In this document: positions 53,651 through 62,987 of the stretch, one piece after another
Position numbering within the stretch: the stretch's first letter is position 1
Layout of the letters: the number at the start of each line of letters is the position of its first letter
Assembly: GCF_000017505.1 (NCBI RefSeq)
Contig: NC_009675.1
Location: 4,468,501 to 4,532,500, forward strand
Length of the DNA: 64,000 nt
Source of the DNA: Anaeromyxobacter sp. Fw109-5
GTDB taxonomy: Bacteria > Myxococcota > Myxococcia > Myxococcales > Anaeromyxobacteraceae
Direction: 5' to 3'
Translations under genes and position numbers: made by a program
The notes under the pieces: model-generated
Seen by the model: only the letters and a program-made list of their open reading frames with translations
The model's database searches: none
What the model was told of the DNA's origin: nothing

Positions 53651-54180
53651 GGCGCGCCCCCGCCCGAGGTCGCGCCGCGGCCGCTCCTCCCCGCGCCTCC
53701 GCCCCCACGAGCGCCGTGCCCGTCGCCCGGGCCGCCACCGTGGCGCTGCTCGTCGTGGTCCTCGGCGTCTTCCACATCTGGTCCCGCACGCGCGTGGTCG
53801 CGACGGGATACCGGCTCGGCGCGCTGCAGGCCGAGCACACGAAGCTCACCTCCGAGCACGACCGCCTCCGCATCGAGGTGGAGAGCCTCCGCGCGCCCCG
53901 CGCGCTCGAGGCGTTCGCTCGGACCAAGCTGGGCATGGCTCCGCCGGACTCGGGTCCGGTGTGGGCGGCAGGCCCGCGCCCCGCAACGGCGGGCGCGGGT
54001 TGGGCGGGCGTGGACGGTGTGGATCACCGGTCCGGCCCGGCGGAGCCATCCCATTCCTCGAAGGCTGGGCGGGCGGCGGCGGGGCCCGCGGCGGACTCCG
54101 GTCCGCTCGTCCTGAACGTCCGGGGCGAGCGCGAGCGGGGCCCGCTGCGGGCGGGCCGCTCCCTGCCGCGCGAGAGGTAG
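53647..54180 (+). CDS. ftsL: FtsL-like cell-division protein
   Basis: A 177-residue bitopic protein. A short cytoplasmic part is followed by a helix ([19 protein letters not shown], about 30-48) and a leucine-zipper-like coiled coil ([43 protein letters not shown]). It then has about 80 extra residues rich in Gly, Ala, Pro and Ser that most FtsL proteins lack. Its ATG overlaps rsmH (ATGA). FtsL forms the FtsBLQ complex that controls septal synthesis. Assignment is from position, topology and the coiled coil, since FtsL sequences vary widely. Confidence 0.85.
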   Translation: MRRAPARGRAAAAPPRASAPTSAVPVARAATVALLVVVLGVFHIWSRTRVVATGYRLGALQAEHTKLTSEHDRLRIEVESLRAPRALEAFARTKLGMAPPDSGPVWAAGPRPATAGAGWAGVDGVDHRSGPAEPSHSSKAGRAAAGPAADSGPLVLNVRGERERGPLRAGRSLPRER

Positions 54181-54183
54181 CCG

Positions 54184-56199
54184 TTGCGCCCCGGTCCCGA
54201 TCCGCGCGCGACCCGCTGGATCGCCGTCCGGATCGGCGCCGTCGCCGTCCTCTTCGCCGCCGGCTTCGCCGTCGTCGCGGGCCGGGCGTTCCAGCTCCAG
54301 GTGCTGCGCCGCGACGTGCTCATGGGCGAGATGGTCGACCAGTACCGGCGGCAGCTCGTGCTGAAGCCGCGGCGCGGCGTCATCACCGATCGCTCGGGCC
54401 TGCTGCTCGCCGGCAGCGCCGACGCCCAGTCGGTGTTCGCGGATCCCGCGGTGCTCGACAGGGAGGACGGCGGCGCCGAGGCGCTCCGCCGCATCTCCAG
54501 GGCCCTGAAGCTCGACGCCCGCGCCGTCCGCAGGAAGCTCGGCAAGAGCGGCCGCTTCCTGTGGATCGCGCGCCGGATCTCGCCGGCGCAGGCCGCCGAG
54601 GTCGAGGCCATCGTGAAGGCCACCGGCGTGCGAGGGATCGCCCTCGTCCCCGAGACCCGCCGTTACTACCCCAAGCTCGAGCTCGCCAGCCAGCTGCTCG
54701 GGCTCGTCGGGGACGACGGCGAGGGGCTCGAGGGGATCGAGCTCGCGCTCGACGACGTGCTGCGCGGCGAGCGGTCCAAGATGCCCTCCCTGCGGGACGG
54801 GGCCGGGAACATCGTGCTCCCCCACGCCCCCAAGCCCGGCCAGGAGCGCGAGGGCGTGCGGGTCGAGCTCACCATCGAGCAGGGGATCCAGCTCTCCGCC
54901 GAGCGCGCCCTCGCCGCGGCGGTGAAGCGCTCGCGCGCGCTCTCCGGCATGGCGGTCGCGCTCGAGCCGCGCACCGGCGAGGTGCTCGCGATGGCGAGCT
55001 GGCCTCCCTACAACCCGAACGCTCCCGCCCGCGGCGCCGAGCTGCGCAACCGCGTCGTCACCGACTCGTTCGAGCCGGGCTCGACGGTGAAGGCGCTCAC
55101 CGTGGCGGGCGCCCTCGCGCGCGGCGCGCTGCACCCGCTCGATCCCATCGACTGCGGCAACGGCCGGTACGCGATCGGCGCCCACGTGATCCACGACCAC
55201 GACGCGCTCGGCTGGGCGGGCGCCTCGAAGATCCTCGCGGTGAGCTCGAACATCGGGGCGTCCAAGATCGCGGCGCGGCTCGGGCGGGCCGGGCTGCACG
55301 CGTCGCTCGCGGCCTTCGGCCTCGGGGAGAAGACCGGCCTCGGGCTGCCGGGCGAGATCCGCGGCCAGCTCCCCGTGCCGCGCTCCGAGGTGTCGCTCGC
55401 GACGCAGAGCTTCGGTCACGGCCTCACCGCGAACGCGCTCCAGATCACCAACGCCATCGCCGCGCTCGCGAACGGCGGCAAGCTCATGCGCCCGATCGTG
55501 GTCCGGCGCATCGTCGACCCCGCCACCGGCGAGGTGCTCGAGGCGGCGACTCCGGAGCTCGTCCGGCAGGCGGTGCCGCCCGCGGTGGCCGAGACGATGA
55601 CCCGCTTCCTCGTGGGGGTCGTCGAGGACGAGAAGGGCACCGGGAAGCGCGCCCGGATCGACGGCTGGCGCGTCGCCGGCAAGACCGGCACCGCGCGCAA
55701 GGTGGACCCGGTCTCCGGCGGCTACGCCTCGGATCGCCACTTCAGCTCGTTCGTCGGCTACGCGCCTGCGGAGGCGCCGCGCATCGTCGTGGGCGTGTTC
55801 CTGGACGAGCCCAAGGGCGACGTGCACGGCGGCGAGATCGCGGCCCCCGCGTTCCGAGAGATCGTCATCGAGTCGATGCGGGTGATGGGAGTGCCCGCGA
55901 CCGGCCCCACGGCGCCGCGCCCGCCAGCGGTCGCGGCGTCGGAGCCCGCCGAGGAGGAGCCCGAGGGGCCGCCGCCCGTCGAGCTCGCGGCTCGCGCCAC
56001 GGGGACGGGGAGCGAGCTGACCGTCGCGGTGCCCTCGCTCGCCGGGCTCCCGGCGCGCTCCGCCATCCGCGCGCTCGAGCGGCTGGACCTCGCGGCCGAT
56101 CTCGACGGTGCGGGCCGCGTGGTGCAGCAGTGGCCGTCGCCCGGCAAGGTGGTGGAGCGCGGGACGCGGGTGCGGATGCGGCTCGCGCCGACCGGGTGA
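54184..56199 (+). CDS. ftsI: FtsI/PBP3-type transpeptidase with C-terminal PASTA domain
   Basis: A 671-residue class B penicillin-binding protein. An N-terminal helix (about 12-35) is followed by the dimerisation domain and the transpeptidase domain with catalytic STVK (in FEPGSTVKAL), SSN and KTGT (in AGKTGTARK). The last about 65 residues (AVPSLAGLPARSAIRALERL...VVQQWPSPGKVVERGTRVRM) form a PASTA domain, as in the sporulation/SpoVD-type subgroup and several myxobacterial PBPs. It cross-links septal peptidoglycan. A TTG at 54184, three bases after ftsL, is the annotated start. Confidence 0.93.
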   Translation: MRPGPDPRATRWIAVRIGAVAVLFAAGFAVVAGRAFQLQVLRRDVLMGEMVDQYRRQLVLKPRRGVITDRSGLLLAGSADAQSVFADPAVLDREDGGAEALRRISRALKLDARAVRRKLGKSGRFLWIARRISPAQAAEVEAIVKATGVRGIALVPETRRYYPKLELASQLLGLVGDDGEGLEGIELALDDVLRGERSKMPSLRDGAGNIVLPHAPKPGQEREGVRVELTIEQGIQLSAERALAAAVKRSRALSGMAVALEPRTGEVLAMASWPPYNPNAPARGAELRNRVVTDSFEPGSTVKALTVAGALARGALHPLDPIDCGNGRYAIGAHVIHDHDALGWAGASKILAVSSNIGASKIAARLGRAGLHASLAAFGLGEKTGLGLPGEIRGQLPVPRSEVSLATQSFGHGLTANALQITNAIAALANGGKLMRPIVVRRIVDPATGEVLEAATPELVRQAVPPAVAETMTRFLVGVVEDEKGTGKRARIDGWRVAGKTGTARKVDPVSGGYASDRHFSSFVGYAPAEAPRIVVGVFLDEPKGDVHGGEIAAPAFREIVIESMRVMGVPATGPTAPRPPAVAASEPAEEEPEGPPPVELAARATGTGSELTVAVPSLAGLPARSAIRALERLDLAADLDGAGRVVQQWPSPGKVVERGTRVRMRLAPTG

Positions 56200-56371
56200 C
56201 GCGGCGCTCGCCCGCCCGGGCGATGCACCGAGGCTGGGCGCCGCCCCCCTTTGCTGTAAGATGTGCCGCGCCGCGCCGTGGTGCGTGTCCCGGCGGACAC
56301 GACGGCGCGTAACCGGGCGAGCGCACAGGGGAAGAGATTCCGGACGGCGGCTTGCATTCCGGTGCGGTGAC
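56200..56371. other. ftsI-murE gap with palindrome
   Basis: A 172-bp gap in an otherwise gap-free cluster. It contains the inverted repeat CGTGTCC-CGGC-GGACACG (56284-56301) and lower-GC bits such as CTTTGCTGTAAGATG (56251-56265). A second promoter or an attenuation structure for murE-murG is possible. Confidence 0.4.
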
Positions 56372-57865
56372 ATGAAGCTCTCGGCGGTCATCCAGGGTAC
56401 GGGCGCGCGGGGTGAGGCGGCGGACGATCACGAGATCGTCCTCGTCACGGGCGACTCGCGCGAGGTCGTCCCCGGCGCGCTCTTCTTCGCCCTCCCCGGC
56501 GCGGTGCGCGACGGCCACGACTTCGCCGCCCAGGCCGCGGCCCGCGGGGCCGTGGCGATCGTCGCGGAGCGCCCGGTCGCCTGCGCCCCCGCGGCGCTCC
56601 TCCTCGTCCCCTCGTCGCGCCGCGCGATGGCGGTGGCGGCCGCGAACTTCCACGGTCGTCCCGCCGACGCGCTCCGCGTCGCCGGCGTCACCGGCACGAA
56701 CGGCAAGACGACCGTCACCTACCTCGTGGAGGCGTGCGCGCGCGCGGCGGACCTGCCCGTCGGCGTGCTCGGCACGGTCACCCAGCGCTTCCCCGGCGTC
56801 GAGCGCCCCGCCAGCCACACCACCCCCGAGTCCACCACCCTCCACGCGGTCCTCGCCGAGATGCGCGCGGCCGGTACGCGGGCGGTCGTGCTCGAGGTCT
56901 CCTCGCACGCGCTCGCGCAGGAGCGGGTCGGCGGGATGCGCTTCGCGGCGGCGGGGTTCACGAACCTCACCCGCGATCACCTCGACTACCACGGCGACAT
57001 GGACGCGTACTTCGCCGCGAAGCGCCGGCTCTTCGCCGAGCACCTCGCGCCCGACGGCGTCGCGGTGGTGAACGCGCGCGATCCGTACGGCGCGCGGCTC
57101 GCGGCCCAGCTCGGACCGGGCCGGCGCGTCTGGCGCTACGGCACCCGCGCGGACGACACGCTGCGGGCCGAGGCCGTCTCGACGGGGCTCGCCGGCATCG
57201 CGGCCACCTTCGCGACGCCGGCGGGGCCGATCGCGATCCGCTCGCCGCTCGTCGGCGCGCACAACCTCGAGAACCTGCTGTGCGCGGCCGGGCTCGCGCT
57301 CGCGCTGGGGATCGCGCCCGACGCAGTCGGGCGGGGCCTGTCCGCCTCGGCCGGGGCGCCCGGGCGGCTCGAGCGCATCGACGGCCGAGGTGTCTCGATC
57401 TTCGTGGACTACGCCCACACCGACGACGCGCTCGGCCGCGCGCTGGAGGCGCTCCGCGCCCTCGCGCCGCGGCGGCTCCTGTGCGTGTTCGGCTGCGGCG
57501 GCGATCGCGATCGCGGCAAGCGCCCGCTGATGGGCGAGGTCGCCGCCCGCGGCGCCGACCTCGTGGTGGTGACGAGCGACAACCCCCGCACCGAGGCGCC
57601 CGAGGCCATCATCGCGGACGTCCTGCCCGGCCTCGAGCGGGCGGGCGCGGCGCGCCTCTCCGCCCGGGCCGCGGCCGACGGCGCGCGCGGCTTCCTCGTC
57701 GAGGCCGACCGCCGCGCCGCGATCGCCCTCGCAGTCTCCCTCGCGCACCCCGGCGACGCCGTGCTCGTCGCCGGCAAGGGGCACGAGGACTACCAGCTCG
57801 TCGGCACGACGAAGCACCCCTTCTCCGACCGCGAGGAGGCCCGGAAGGCCCTCGGCTTCGTATGA
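56372..57865 (+). CDS. murE: UDP-MurNAc-tripeptide ligase MurE (meso-Dap type)
   Basis: A 497-residue Mur ligase. ATP loop GVTGTNGKTTVTYL, HTTPEST, SSHAL, and the substrate-specific motif SDNPRTEAP are visible; DNPR marks meso-diaminopimelate addition. It adds the third residue to UDP-MurNAc-L-Ala-D-Glu in the cytoplasm. It starts at 56372 after a 172-bp gap, the largest in the cluster, then overlaps murF by four bases. Confidence 0.95.
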   Translation: MKLSAVIQGTGARGEAADDHEIVLVTGDSREVVPGALFFALPGAVRDGHDFAAQAAARGAVAIVAERPVACAPAALLLVPSSRRAMAVAAANFHGRPADALRVAGVTGTNGKTTVTYLVEACARAADLPVGVLGTVTQRFPGVERPASHTTPESTTLHAVLAEMRAAGTRAVVLEVSSHALAQERVGGMRFAAAGFTNLTRDHLDYHGDMDAYFAAKRRLFAEHLAPDGVAVVNARDPYGARLAAQLGPGRRVWRYGTRADDTLRAEAVSTGLAGIAATFATPAGPIAIRSPLVGAHNLENLLCAAGLALALGIAPDAVGRGLSASAGAPGRLERIDGRGVSIFVDYAHTDDALGRALEALRALAPRRLLCVFGCGGDRDRGKRPLMGEVAARGADLVVVTSDNPRTEAPEAIIADVLPGLERAGAARLSARAAADGARGFLVEADRRAAIALAVSLAHPGDAVLVAGKGHEDYQLVGTTKHPFSDREEARKALGFV

Positions 57866-59244
57866 CCGTCCCCCGCTTCTCCCCCGACGAGCTGGCCGCC
57901 GCGACCGGCGGACGCTGGATGGGCGCGCCGCCCGCAGAGCTCGCCGGCGTCTCGACCGACACCCGCACGATCGTGCCCGGCGCGCTCTTCGTCGCGCTCC
58001 GCGGCGAGCGCTTCGACGGCCACGCCTACCTCGGCGAGGCCTCCGCGAAGGGCGCGGCCGCCGCCGTCGTCGCCCACGGCGCCGCCGCGGGGGCCCCGCT
58101 GCCGGTCCTCGCCGTCCCCGACACGCTCGCGGCGCTCGGCGCGATCGCGCGCCACCACCGGCGCCGGTTCCACATCCCGGTCGTGGGGGTCACCGGCTCG
58201 AACGGCAAGACCACCACCCGCGAGATGATCGCGGGGATCCTCGCCACGCGCGGGCCGGTCCTCAAGACCGAGGGCAACCTCAACAACGAGGTGGGCGTCC
58301 CGCTCACGCTCCTCGGGCTCGGGCCGGAGCACCGCTCGGCCGTGATCGAGATGGGGATGAACCATCCGGGCGAGATCGCCCGGCTCGCCGCCATCGCCGA
58401 GCCGTACGTCGGGGTCGTGACGCTCGCCGCCGCCGCGCACCTCGAGGGGCTCGGCACGGTGGACGCGGTGGCGGACGCCAAGGCCGAGCTGTACCAGGGG
58501 CTCCAGGACACCGGCATCGTGGTCGCCAACGCGGACGACCCGCGCATGCTGAAGCGGGCGCAGGCCGCCGGCAAGCGCATGCTGACCTTCGCGGCGGGCG
58601 CGGGTCGGCGCGGCGACGTGGTCGTGCTCGAGATCGGCTCGCAGGGCGACGACGGCCTCCACTTCGTGCTCGGCGTCGGCAACCGCGAGGTCCCCGTGCA
58701 CATCCCCGGGCTGGTGGGCGCGCACAACGCCGTGAACGCGGCGGCGGCCGCCGCGGCGGCGATCTCGCTCGGCTGCAGCGACCGCGAGATCGCGCAGGGG
58801 CTCGCGGCGGTCCGTCCGGTCGGGCGGCGCCTGCGGCTCGAGCGGCTCGCCTCCGGGCTGCGCCTCGTGGACGACTGCTACAACGCGAACCCGGCGTCGA
58901 TGTCGGCCGCGCTCCGCACGCTCGTGGACCTCGCGCGGCCCGACGCCCGGGCGGTGGCGGTCCTCGGGGACATGCTGGAGCTCGGCGCCTTCGAGGAGCC
59001 GGCGCACCGCGAGCTCGGCGGCGAGGCCGCCCGCGCGGGCGTGAGGCTCCTCGCCGCCTTCGGCCCGCGTTCCCGCGCCACCGCCGAGGCGGCGCGCGCC
59101 GCAGGCCTCGAGACCTTCCACACCGACGACATGGACGCGCTCGTCCGCTGGGCCCGGACCGCGCTCGCGCCGCCGTCGGACGTCCTCCTCGTCAAGGGCA
59201 GCCGCGGCATGAAGCTCGAGCGGCTGGTCGAGGCCCTCCGCTAG
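57862..59244 (+). CDS. murF: UDP-MurNAc-tripeptide:D-Ala-D-Ala ligase MurF
   Basis: A 460-residue Mur ligase with STDTRTIVPGALFVALRGERFDGH, the ATP loop GVTGSNGKTTTREM, NLNNEVGVPLTLL, EMGMNHPGEI and the late DDCYNANPASM. It attaches D-Ala-D-Ala to complete the pentapeptide. The ATG at 57862 overlaps the murE stop. The stop is followed immediately by the mraY ATG. Confidence 0.95.
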   Translation: MTVPRFSPDELAAATGGRWMGAPPAELAGVSTDTRTIVPGALFVALRGERFDGHAYLGEASAKGAAAAVVAHGAAAGAPLPVLAVPDTLAALGAIARHHRRRFHIPVVGVTGSNGKTTTREMIAGILATRGPVLKTEGNLNNEVGVPLTLLGLGPEHRSAVIEMGMNHPGEIARLAAIAEPYVGVVTLAAAAHLEGLGTVDAVADAKAELYQGLQDTGIVVANADDPRMLKRAQAAGKRMLTFAAGAGRRGDVVVLEIGSQGDDGLHFVLGVGNREVPVHIPGLVGAHNAVNAAAAAAAAISLGCSDREIAQGLAAVRPVGRRLRLERLASGLRLVDDCYNANPASMSAALRTLVDLARPDARAVAVLGDMLELGAFEEPAHRELGGEAARAGVRLLAAFGPRSRATAEAARAAGLETFHTDDMDALVRWARTALAPPSDVLLVKGSRGMKLERLVEALR

Positions 59245-60387
59245 ATGCTCTATCACTTCCTCTACCCGCTCTCGGGGCAGTTCGGGCTCTTCAACGTCCT
59301 GCGCTACCCCTCCTTCCGCATCGTCGCGGCGGGCCTCGTCTCCCTGCTCATCGGCCTGCTCCTCGGACCGCTCTTCATCGAGCGGATGCGCGTCCTGCAG
59401 TACGGGCACTCCAACGTCCGCGAGGACACGCCCGAGCGGCACAAGAAGAAGGCCGGCACGCCCTCCATGGGCGGCGCGCTCATCCTCCTCGCCGTCACCG
59501 TCTCCACGCTGCTCTTCGCCGACCTCGGGAACCGCCTCGTGTGGGCGGCCCTCCTCGTCACGCTCGGCTACGGCGTGATCGGGTTCTGGGACGACTGGCT
59601 CAAGATCTCGAAGCGGAACTCGAAGGGGCTCGCCGGAAAGAAGAAGCTCGTCCTCCAGGTGCTGGTGGTGCTGGCCGTCTACTACGGCCTGCTCACCGAC
59701 TGGCAGCCGCGCACGACGGACGGGTTCCCCTTCCTCACCATCGGCAGCCTCGTCGACCTGCACCTCACGCTGCCGTTCGTGCCGACGCACCTGTTCTCGC
59801 CGTCGCTCGGCTGGCTCTACCTGCCGTTCATGATCTTCGTGGTGGTCGCCACGTCGAACGCGGTGAACCTCACCGACGGGCTCGACGGCCTCGCCATCGG
59901 CCCGACCATCGTCTCGTCGATGACGTTCCTCGCGCTCTCCTACGTGGCGGGCGCGACCATCGCCGGCTTCAGCCTGGCCGAGTACCTGCGCATCGCCTAC
60001 ATCCCCGGCGCCGAGGAGCTGGGCGTGTTCTGCTCCGCCATCTTCGGGGCCGGCATCGCGTTCCTCTGGTACAACACGTACCCCGCGTCGGTGTTCATGG
60101 GCGACGTCGGCTCGCTCGCGCTGGGCGGCGGCCTCGGCATGCTCGCCGTCCTCACCAAGAACGAGGTGGCGAGCGCCATCCTCCACGGCGTGTTCCTCGC
60201 CGAGACGGTCAGCGTCATCCTGCAGGTCTGGTCGTTCCGCACCACCGGCAAGCGCATCTTCCGGATGGCCCCCATCCACCACCACTACGAGCTGAAGGGG
60301 TGGGCCGAGCCGAAGATCATCGTACGGTTCTGGATCATGTCGATCATGCTCGCCCTGGTGGCGCTCATGTCCCTGAAGCTGAGGTAG
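59245..60387 (+). CDS. mraY: Phospho-MurNAc-pentapeptide transferase MraY
   Basis: A 380-residue membrane enzyme with about 10 helices. It shows KKKAGTPSMGG, the catalytic region GFWDDWLKISKRNSKGL, NAVNLTDGLDGLA and FMGDVGSLALGG plus MAPIHHHYELKGWAE. It moves phospho-MurNAc-pentapeptide from UDP to undecaprenyl phosphate, making lipid I. It begins directly after the murF stop. Confidence 0.96.
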   Translation: MLYHFLYPLSGQFGLFNVLRYPSFRIVAAGLVSLLIGLLLGPLFIERMRVLQYGHSNVREDTPERHKKKAGTPSMGGALILLAVTVSTLLFADLGNRLVWAALLVTLGYGVIGFWDDWLKISKRNSKGLAGKKKLVLQVLVVLAVYYGLLTDWQPRTTDGFPFLTIGSLVDLHLTLPFVPTHLFSPSLGWLYLPFMIFVVVATSNAVNLTDGLDGLAIGPTIVSSMTFLALSYVAGATIAGFSLAEYLRIAYIPGAEELGVFCSAIFGAGIAFLWYNTYPASVFMGDVGSLALGGGLGMLAVLTKNEVASAILHGVFLAETVSVILQVWSFRTTGKRIFRMAPIHHHYELKGWAEPKIIVRFWIMSIMLALVALMSLKLR

Positions 60388-60393
60388 CGCCGC

Positions 60394-61779
60394 GTGACTC
60401 CCCAGCTGAAGGGCAAGCGCGTCACCGTCGTCGGCCTCGCCAGGAGCGGCGTGGCGGCGGCGCGCCTCTGCGCGCGCGAGGGCGCGCGGGTCACGGTCAC
60501 CGACCGGCGCGCCGAGGAGCACCTCACCGGCCCGCTCGCGGCCCTGGAGACGGCCGGCGTTCGCCGGGTGCTGGGAGGCCACGACGCGGAGGACTTCACC
60601 CGCGCCGACCTCGTGGTGGTCTCGCCGGGCGTCCCGATGGCGCTCGCCGAGGTCGTCCGCGCCCGGGCCGCAGGGGTGCCGGTGTGGGGCGAGGTCGAGC
60701 TCGCGGCCCGGTTCCTCGCGGGCGTGCCGATCGTCGCGATCACCGGCACGAACGGCAAGAGCACGACCACCGCGCTCGCCGGGGCGCTCTTCGCGCGCCA
60801 CCGGCGGACGTTCACCGGCGGCAACCTCGGCACCCCGCTCTGCCAGCACGTCCTCGACGGCGGCGGCGCGGAGGTGGTCGTCGCGGAGCTCTCGTCGTTC
60901 CAGATGGAGGGGCTGCTCTCGCTGCGCCCCCGGGTGGCCGCCATCCTGAACGTCACCCCGGATCACCTCGACCGCTACCGCGACGTGGACGACTACGCCG
61001 CCGCGAAGGCGCGGCTGTTCGGGCTGCAGCAGCCGGGCGACCACGCCGTCGCGAACGCCCGCGACCCGCGCGCGCTCGCGATGGCCGAGGCCTCGCGCGC
61101 CGTCCTCCACACCTTCGGCTTCGGCCCTCCCGGCCCCGGCGCGCGCGATCCCGGCCTCGAGCCGGACGAGGGCGGCGCGACGGAGCTGTGGGTGCAGGCG
61201 CGCGGGGGCGGCCCCGAGCGCTTCCGCCTCGCGAACCGGGCCCTGCGCGGGCGGCACAACCGCGAGAACGCGATGGCCGCGGTGCTCTGCGCCCGCCTGC
61301 TCGGCGTGCCCGGCGGCGAGGTGCAGGCCGGGCTCGACGCCTTCGGGGGCCTGCCGCACCGGCTCGAGGTCGTGGGCGAGCGCGGCGGGATCGAGTGGGT
61401 GAACGACTCGAAGGCGACGAACGTGGACTCGACGCTCGTCGGGCTCTCGGCGTTCCCCGCGGGGACGGCGCGCGTGGTCCTGGTGATGGGGGGGCGCGGC
61501 AAGGGCGCCCCCTACGCCCCGCTCCGGCCGCTCTTCGCCGGGCGCGTGAAGGCGCTGCTGACCATCGGCGAGGACGCGCCCGCCGTGGAGCGCGAGCTCG
61601 GCGACCTCTGCCCGACCGAGGCGTGCGTCACCCTCGAAGCCGCGGTGCGGCGCGCGGCGGCCCTCGTCCGTCCGGGGGATGCGGTGCTGCTCTCGCCGGC
61701 GTGCGCGAGCTACGATCAGTTCCGCAACTACGAGGAGCGTGGCGAGGCGTTCCGCCGCCACGTCGCGGAGTTCGCATGA
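60394..61779 (+). CDS. murD: UDP-MurNAc-L-alanine:D-glutamate ligase MurD
   Basis: A 461-residue Mur ligase beginning at a GTG. GLARSGVAAARL is the N-terminal UDP-binding site, ITGTNGKSTTTALAG is the ATP loop, and NVTPDHLDRY and VNDSKATNVDST are family motifs. It adds D-glutamate to UDP-MurNAc-L-Ala. The stop overlaps the ftsW start. Confidence 0.95.
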   Translation: MTPQLKGKRVTVVGLARSGVAAARLCAREGARVTVTDRRAEEHLTGPLAALETAGVRRVLGGHDAEDFTRADLVVVSPGVPMALAEVVRARAAGVPVWGEVELAARFLAGVPIVAITGTNGKSTTTALAGALFARHRRTFTGGNLGTPLCQHVLDGGGAEVVVAELSSFQMEGLLSLRPRVAAILNVTPDHLDRYRDVDDYAAAKARLFGLQQPGDHAVANARDPRALAMAEASRAVLHTFGFGPPGPGARDPGLEPDEGGATELWVQARGGGPERFRLANRALRGRHNRENAMAAVLCARLLGVPGGEVQAGLDAFGGLPHRLEVVGERGGIEWVNDSKATNVDSTLVGLSAFPAGTARVVLVMGGRGKGAPYAPLRPLFAGRVKALLTIGEDAPAVERELGDLCPTEACVTLEAAVRRAAALVRPGDAVLLSPACASYDQFRNYEERGEAFRRHVAEFA

Positions 61780-62987
61780 GCAGAGCCGAGGACGCGCCCG
61801 CGCCGCGGGCGGGCACGACGGTGGACGGGATCCTGGTCGCGGCCCTGCTCGCGCTCACCGCGCTCGGCGCGGTGATGGTGTACTCCGCGAGCGCCATCCC
61901 CGCGTCCCAGAGCGCCCGGCTCGGACACGACGAGTTCTACTACCTGAAGCGCCAGCTCGCGGCGGCCGTCGCCGGGGTCGGCCTCCTCCTCCTCGCGCTG
62001 CGCCTCGGGACGCGCCGGATCTCGGCCCTCGCGTACCCCATGCTCGGCGTCACCTTCCTCACGCTGCTGCTCGTGCCCCTCGTCGGGAAGAGCGCGGGCG
62101 GCGCGCAGCGCTGGATCCCGCTCGGCCCGGTGCAGTTCCAGCCCGCCGAGGCGGCGAAGGTCGCGCTCGTGCTCTACCTCGCCCGCTCGCTCGCGCGGAA
62201 GCAGGAGAAGGTACGGGTCTTCTCCATCGGCCTCCTGCCGCACCTGCTCGTGACCGGCGCGCTCGTCGTGCTGTGCCTGTGGCAGAGCGATCTCGGCACC
62301 GGCGTCATCCTGTTCCTCGTGCTGTTCGCGATGCTGTTCGCGGCGGGCGCGCGCGTCTCCTACCTCCTCGGCGCCGGGCTCCTCGCGCTGCCGATCGCCT
62401 GGCACCTCGTGAAGTCCACGCCGTACCGGTACGAGCGCGTGATGGCGTTCCTGGACCCCGAGCGCTACCGCTCCGGCGCCGGGTTCCAGCTGTGGGAGTC
62501 GCTGCTCGGCACCGCGCACGGGGGCTGGCTCGGCCAGGGGCTCGGCCAGGGGAAGGGGAAGCTCTTCTACCTGCCGGCGGCCCACACCGACTTCATCGCG
62601 GCGGTGATCGCGGAGGAGACCGGGCTGCTCGGCATCCTGCTGCTCGTGGGGCTCTACGCCGTCGTGGTCTGGCGCGGGGTGCGGGCCGCGCTGAACGCCT
62701 CGGAGCCGTTCGGCTGCTACGCCGCGCTCGGCGTGACCTCGCTCGTCGGGGCGCAGGCCCTCGTGAACCTGGCGGTCGTCTTCGGCCTGCTCCCGACGAA
62801 GGGGCTCACCCTGCCCTTCGTCTCCTACGGCGGCTCGTCGCTCATGACCCTGCTCGGCGCCTCGGGCGTGCTGCTCGCGGTGAGCGGCGAGCGTGGCGGG
62901 TTCCTGCGGCGGGCGCCGTCCGCGGTGCGGGTCGGAGCGGGCGACGGGGTGCGGCTCGACAGGGGAGCGGAAGGGACGACGCCATGA
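61776..62987 (+). CDS. ftsW: FtsW septal glycosyltransferase (SEDS)
   Basis: A 403-residue SEDS protein with about 10 helices. GAVMVYSASA, GGAQRWIPLGPVQFQPAEAAKVALVLYLA, YLPAAHTDFIAAVIAEETG and PFVSYGGSSLM are SEDS signatures. It polymerises glycan strands at the septum with FtsI. Its ATG overlaps the murD stop. Its stop overlaps the murG start. Confidence 0.95.
   Translation: MSRAEDAPAPRAGTTVDGILVAALLALTALGAVMVYSASAIPASQSARLGHDEFYYLKRQLAAAVAGVGLLLLALRLGTRRISALAYPMLGVTFLTLLLVPLVGKSAGGAQRWIPLGPVQFQPAEAAKVALVLYLARSLARKQEKVRVFSIGLLPHLLVTGALVVLCLWQSDLGTGVILFLVLFAMLFAAGARVSYLLGAGLLALPIAWHLVKSTPYRYERVMAFLDPERYRSGAGFQLWESLLGTAHGGWLGQGLGQGKGKLFYLPAAHTDFIAAVIAEETGLLGILLLVGLYAVVVWRGVRAALNASEPFGCYAALGVTSLVGAQALVNLAVVFGLLPTKGLTLPFVSYGGSSLMTLLGASGVLLAVSGERGGFLRRAPSAVRVGAGDGVRLDRGAEGTTP

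Noticed and set aside
53035-56391. A 1118-codon open frame on the minus strand
   Set aside because: It is opposite rsmH, ftsL and ftsI and shows only shadow composition.
57790-61761. A 1323-codon open frame on the minus strand
   Set aside because: It lies opposite murF, mraY and murD, which have complete motifs. No protein domain is seen in it.
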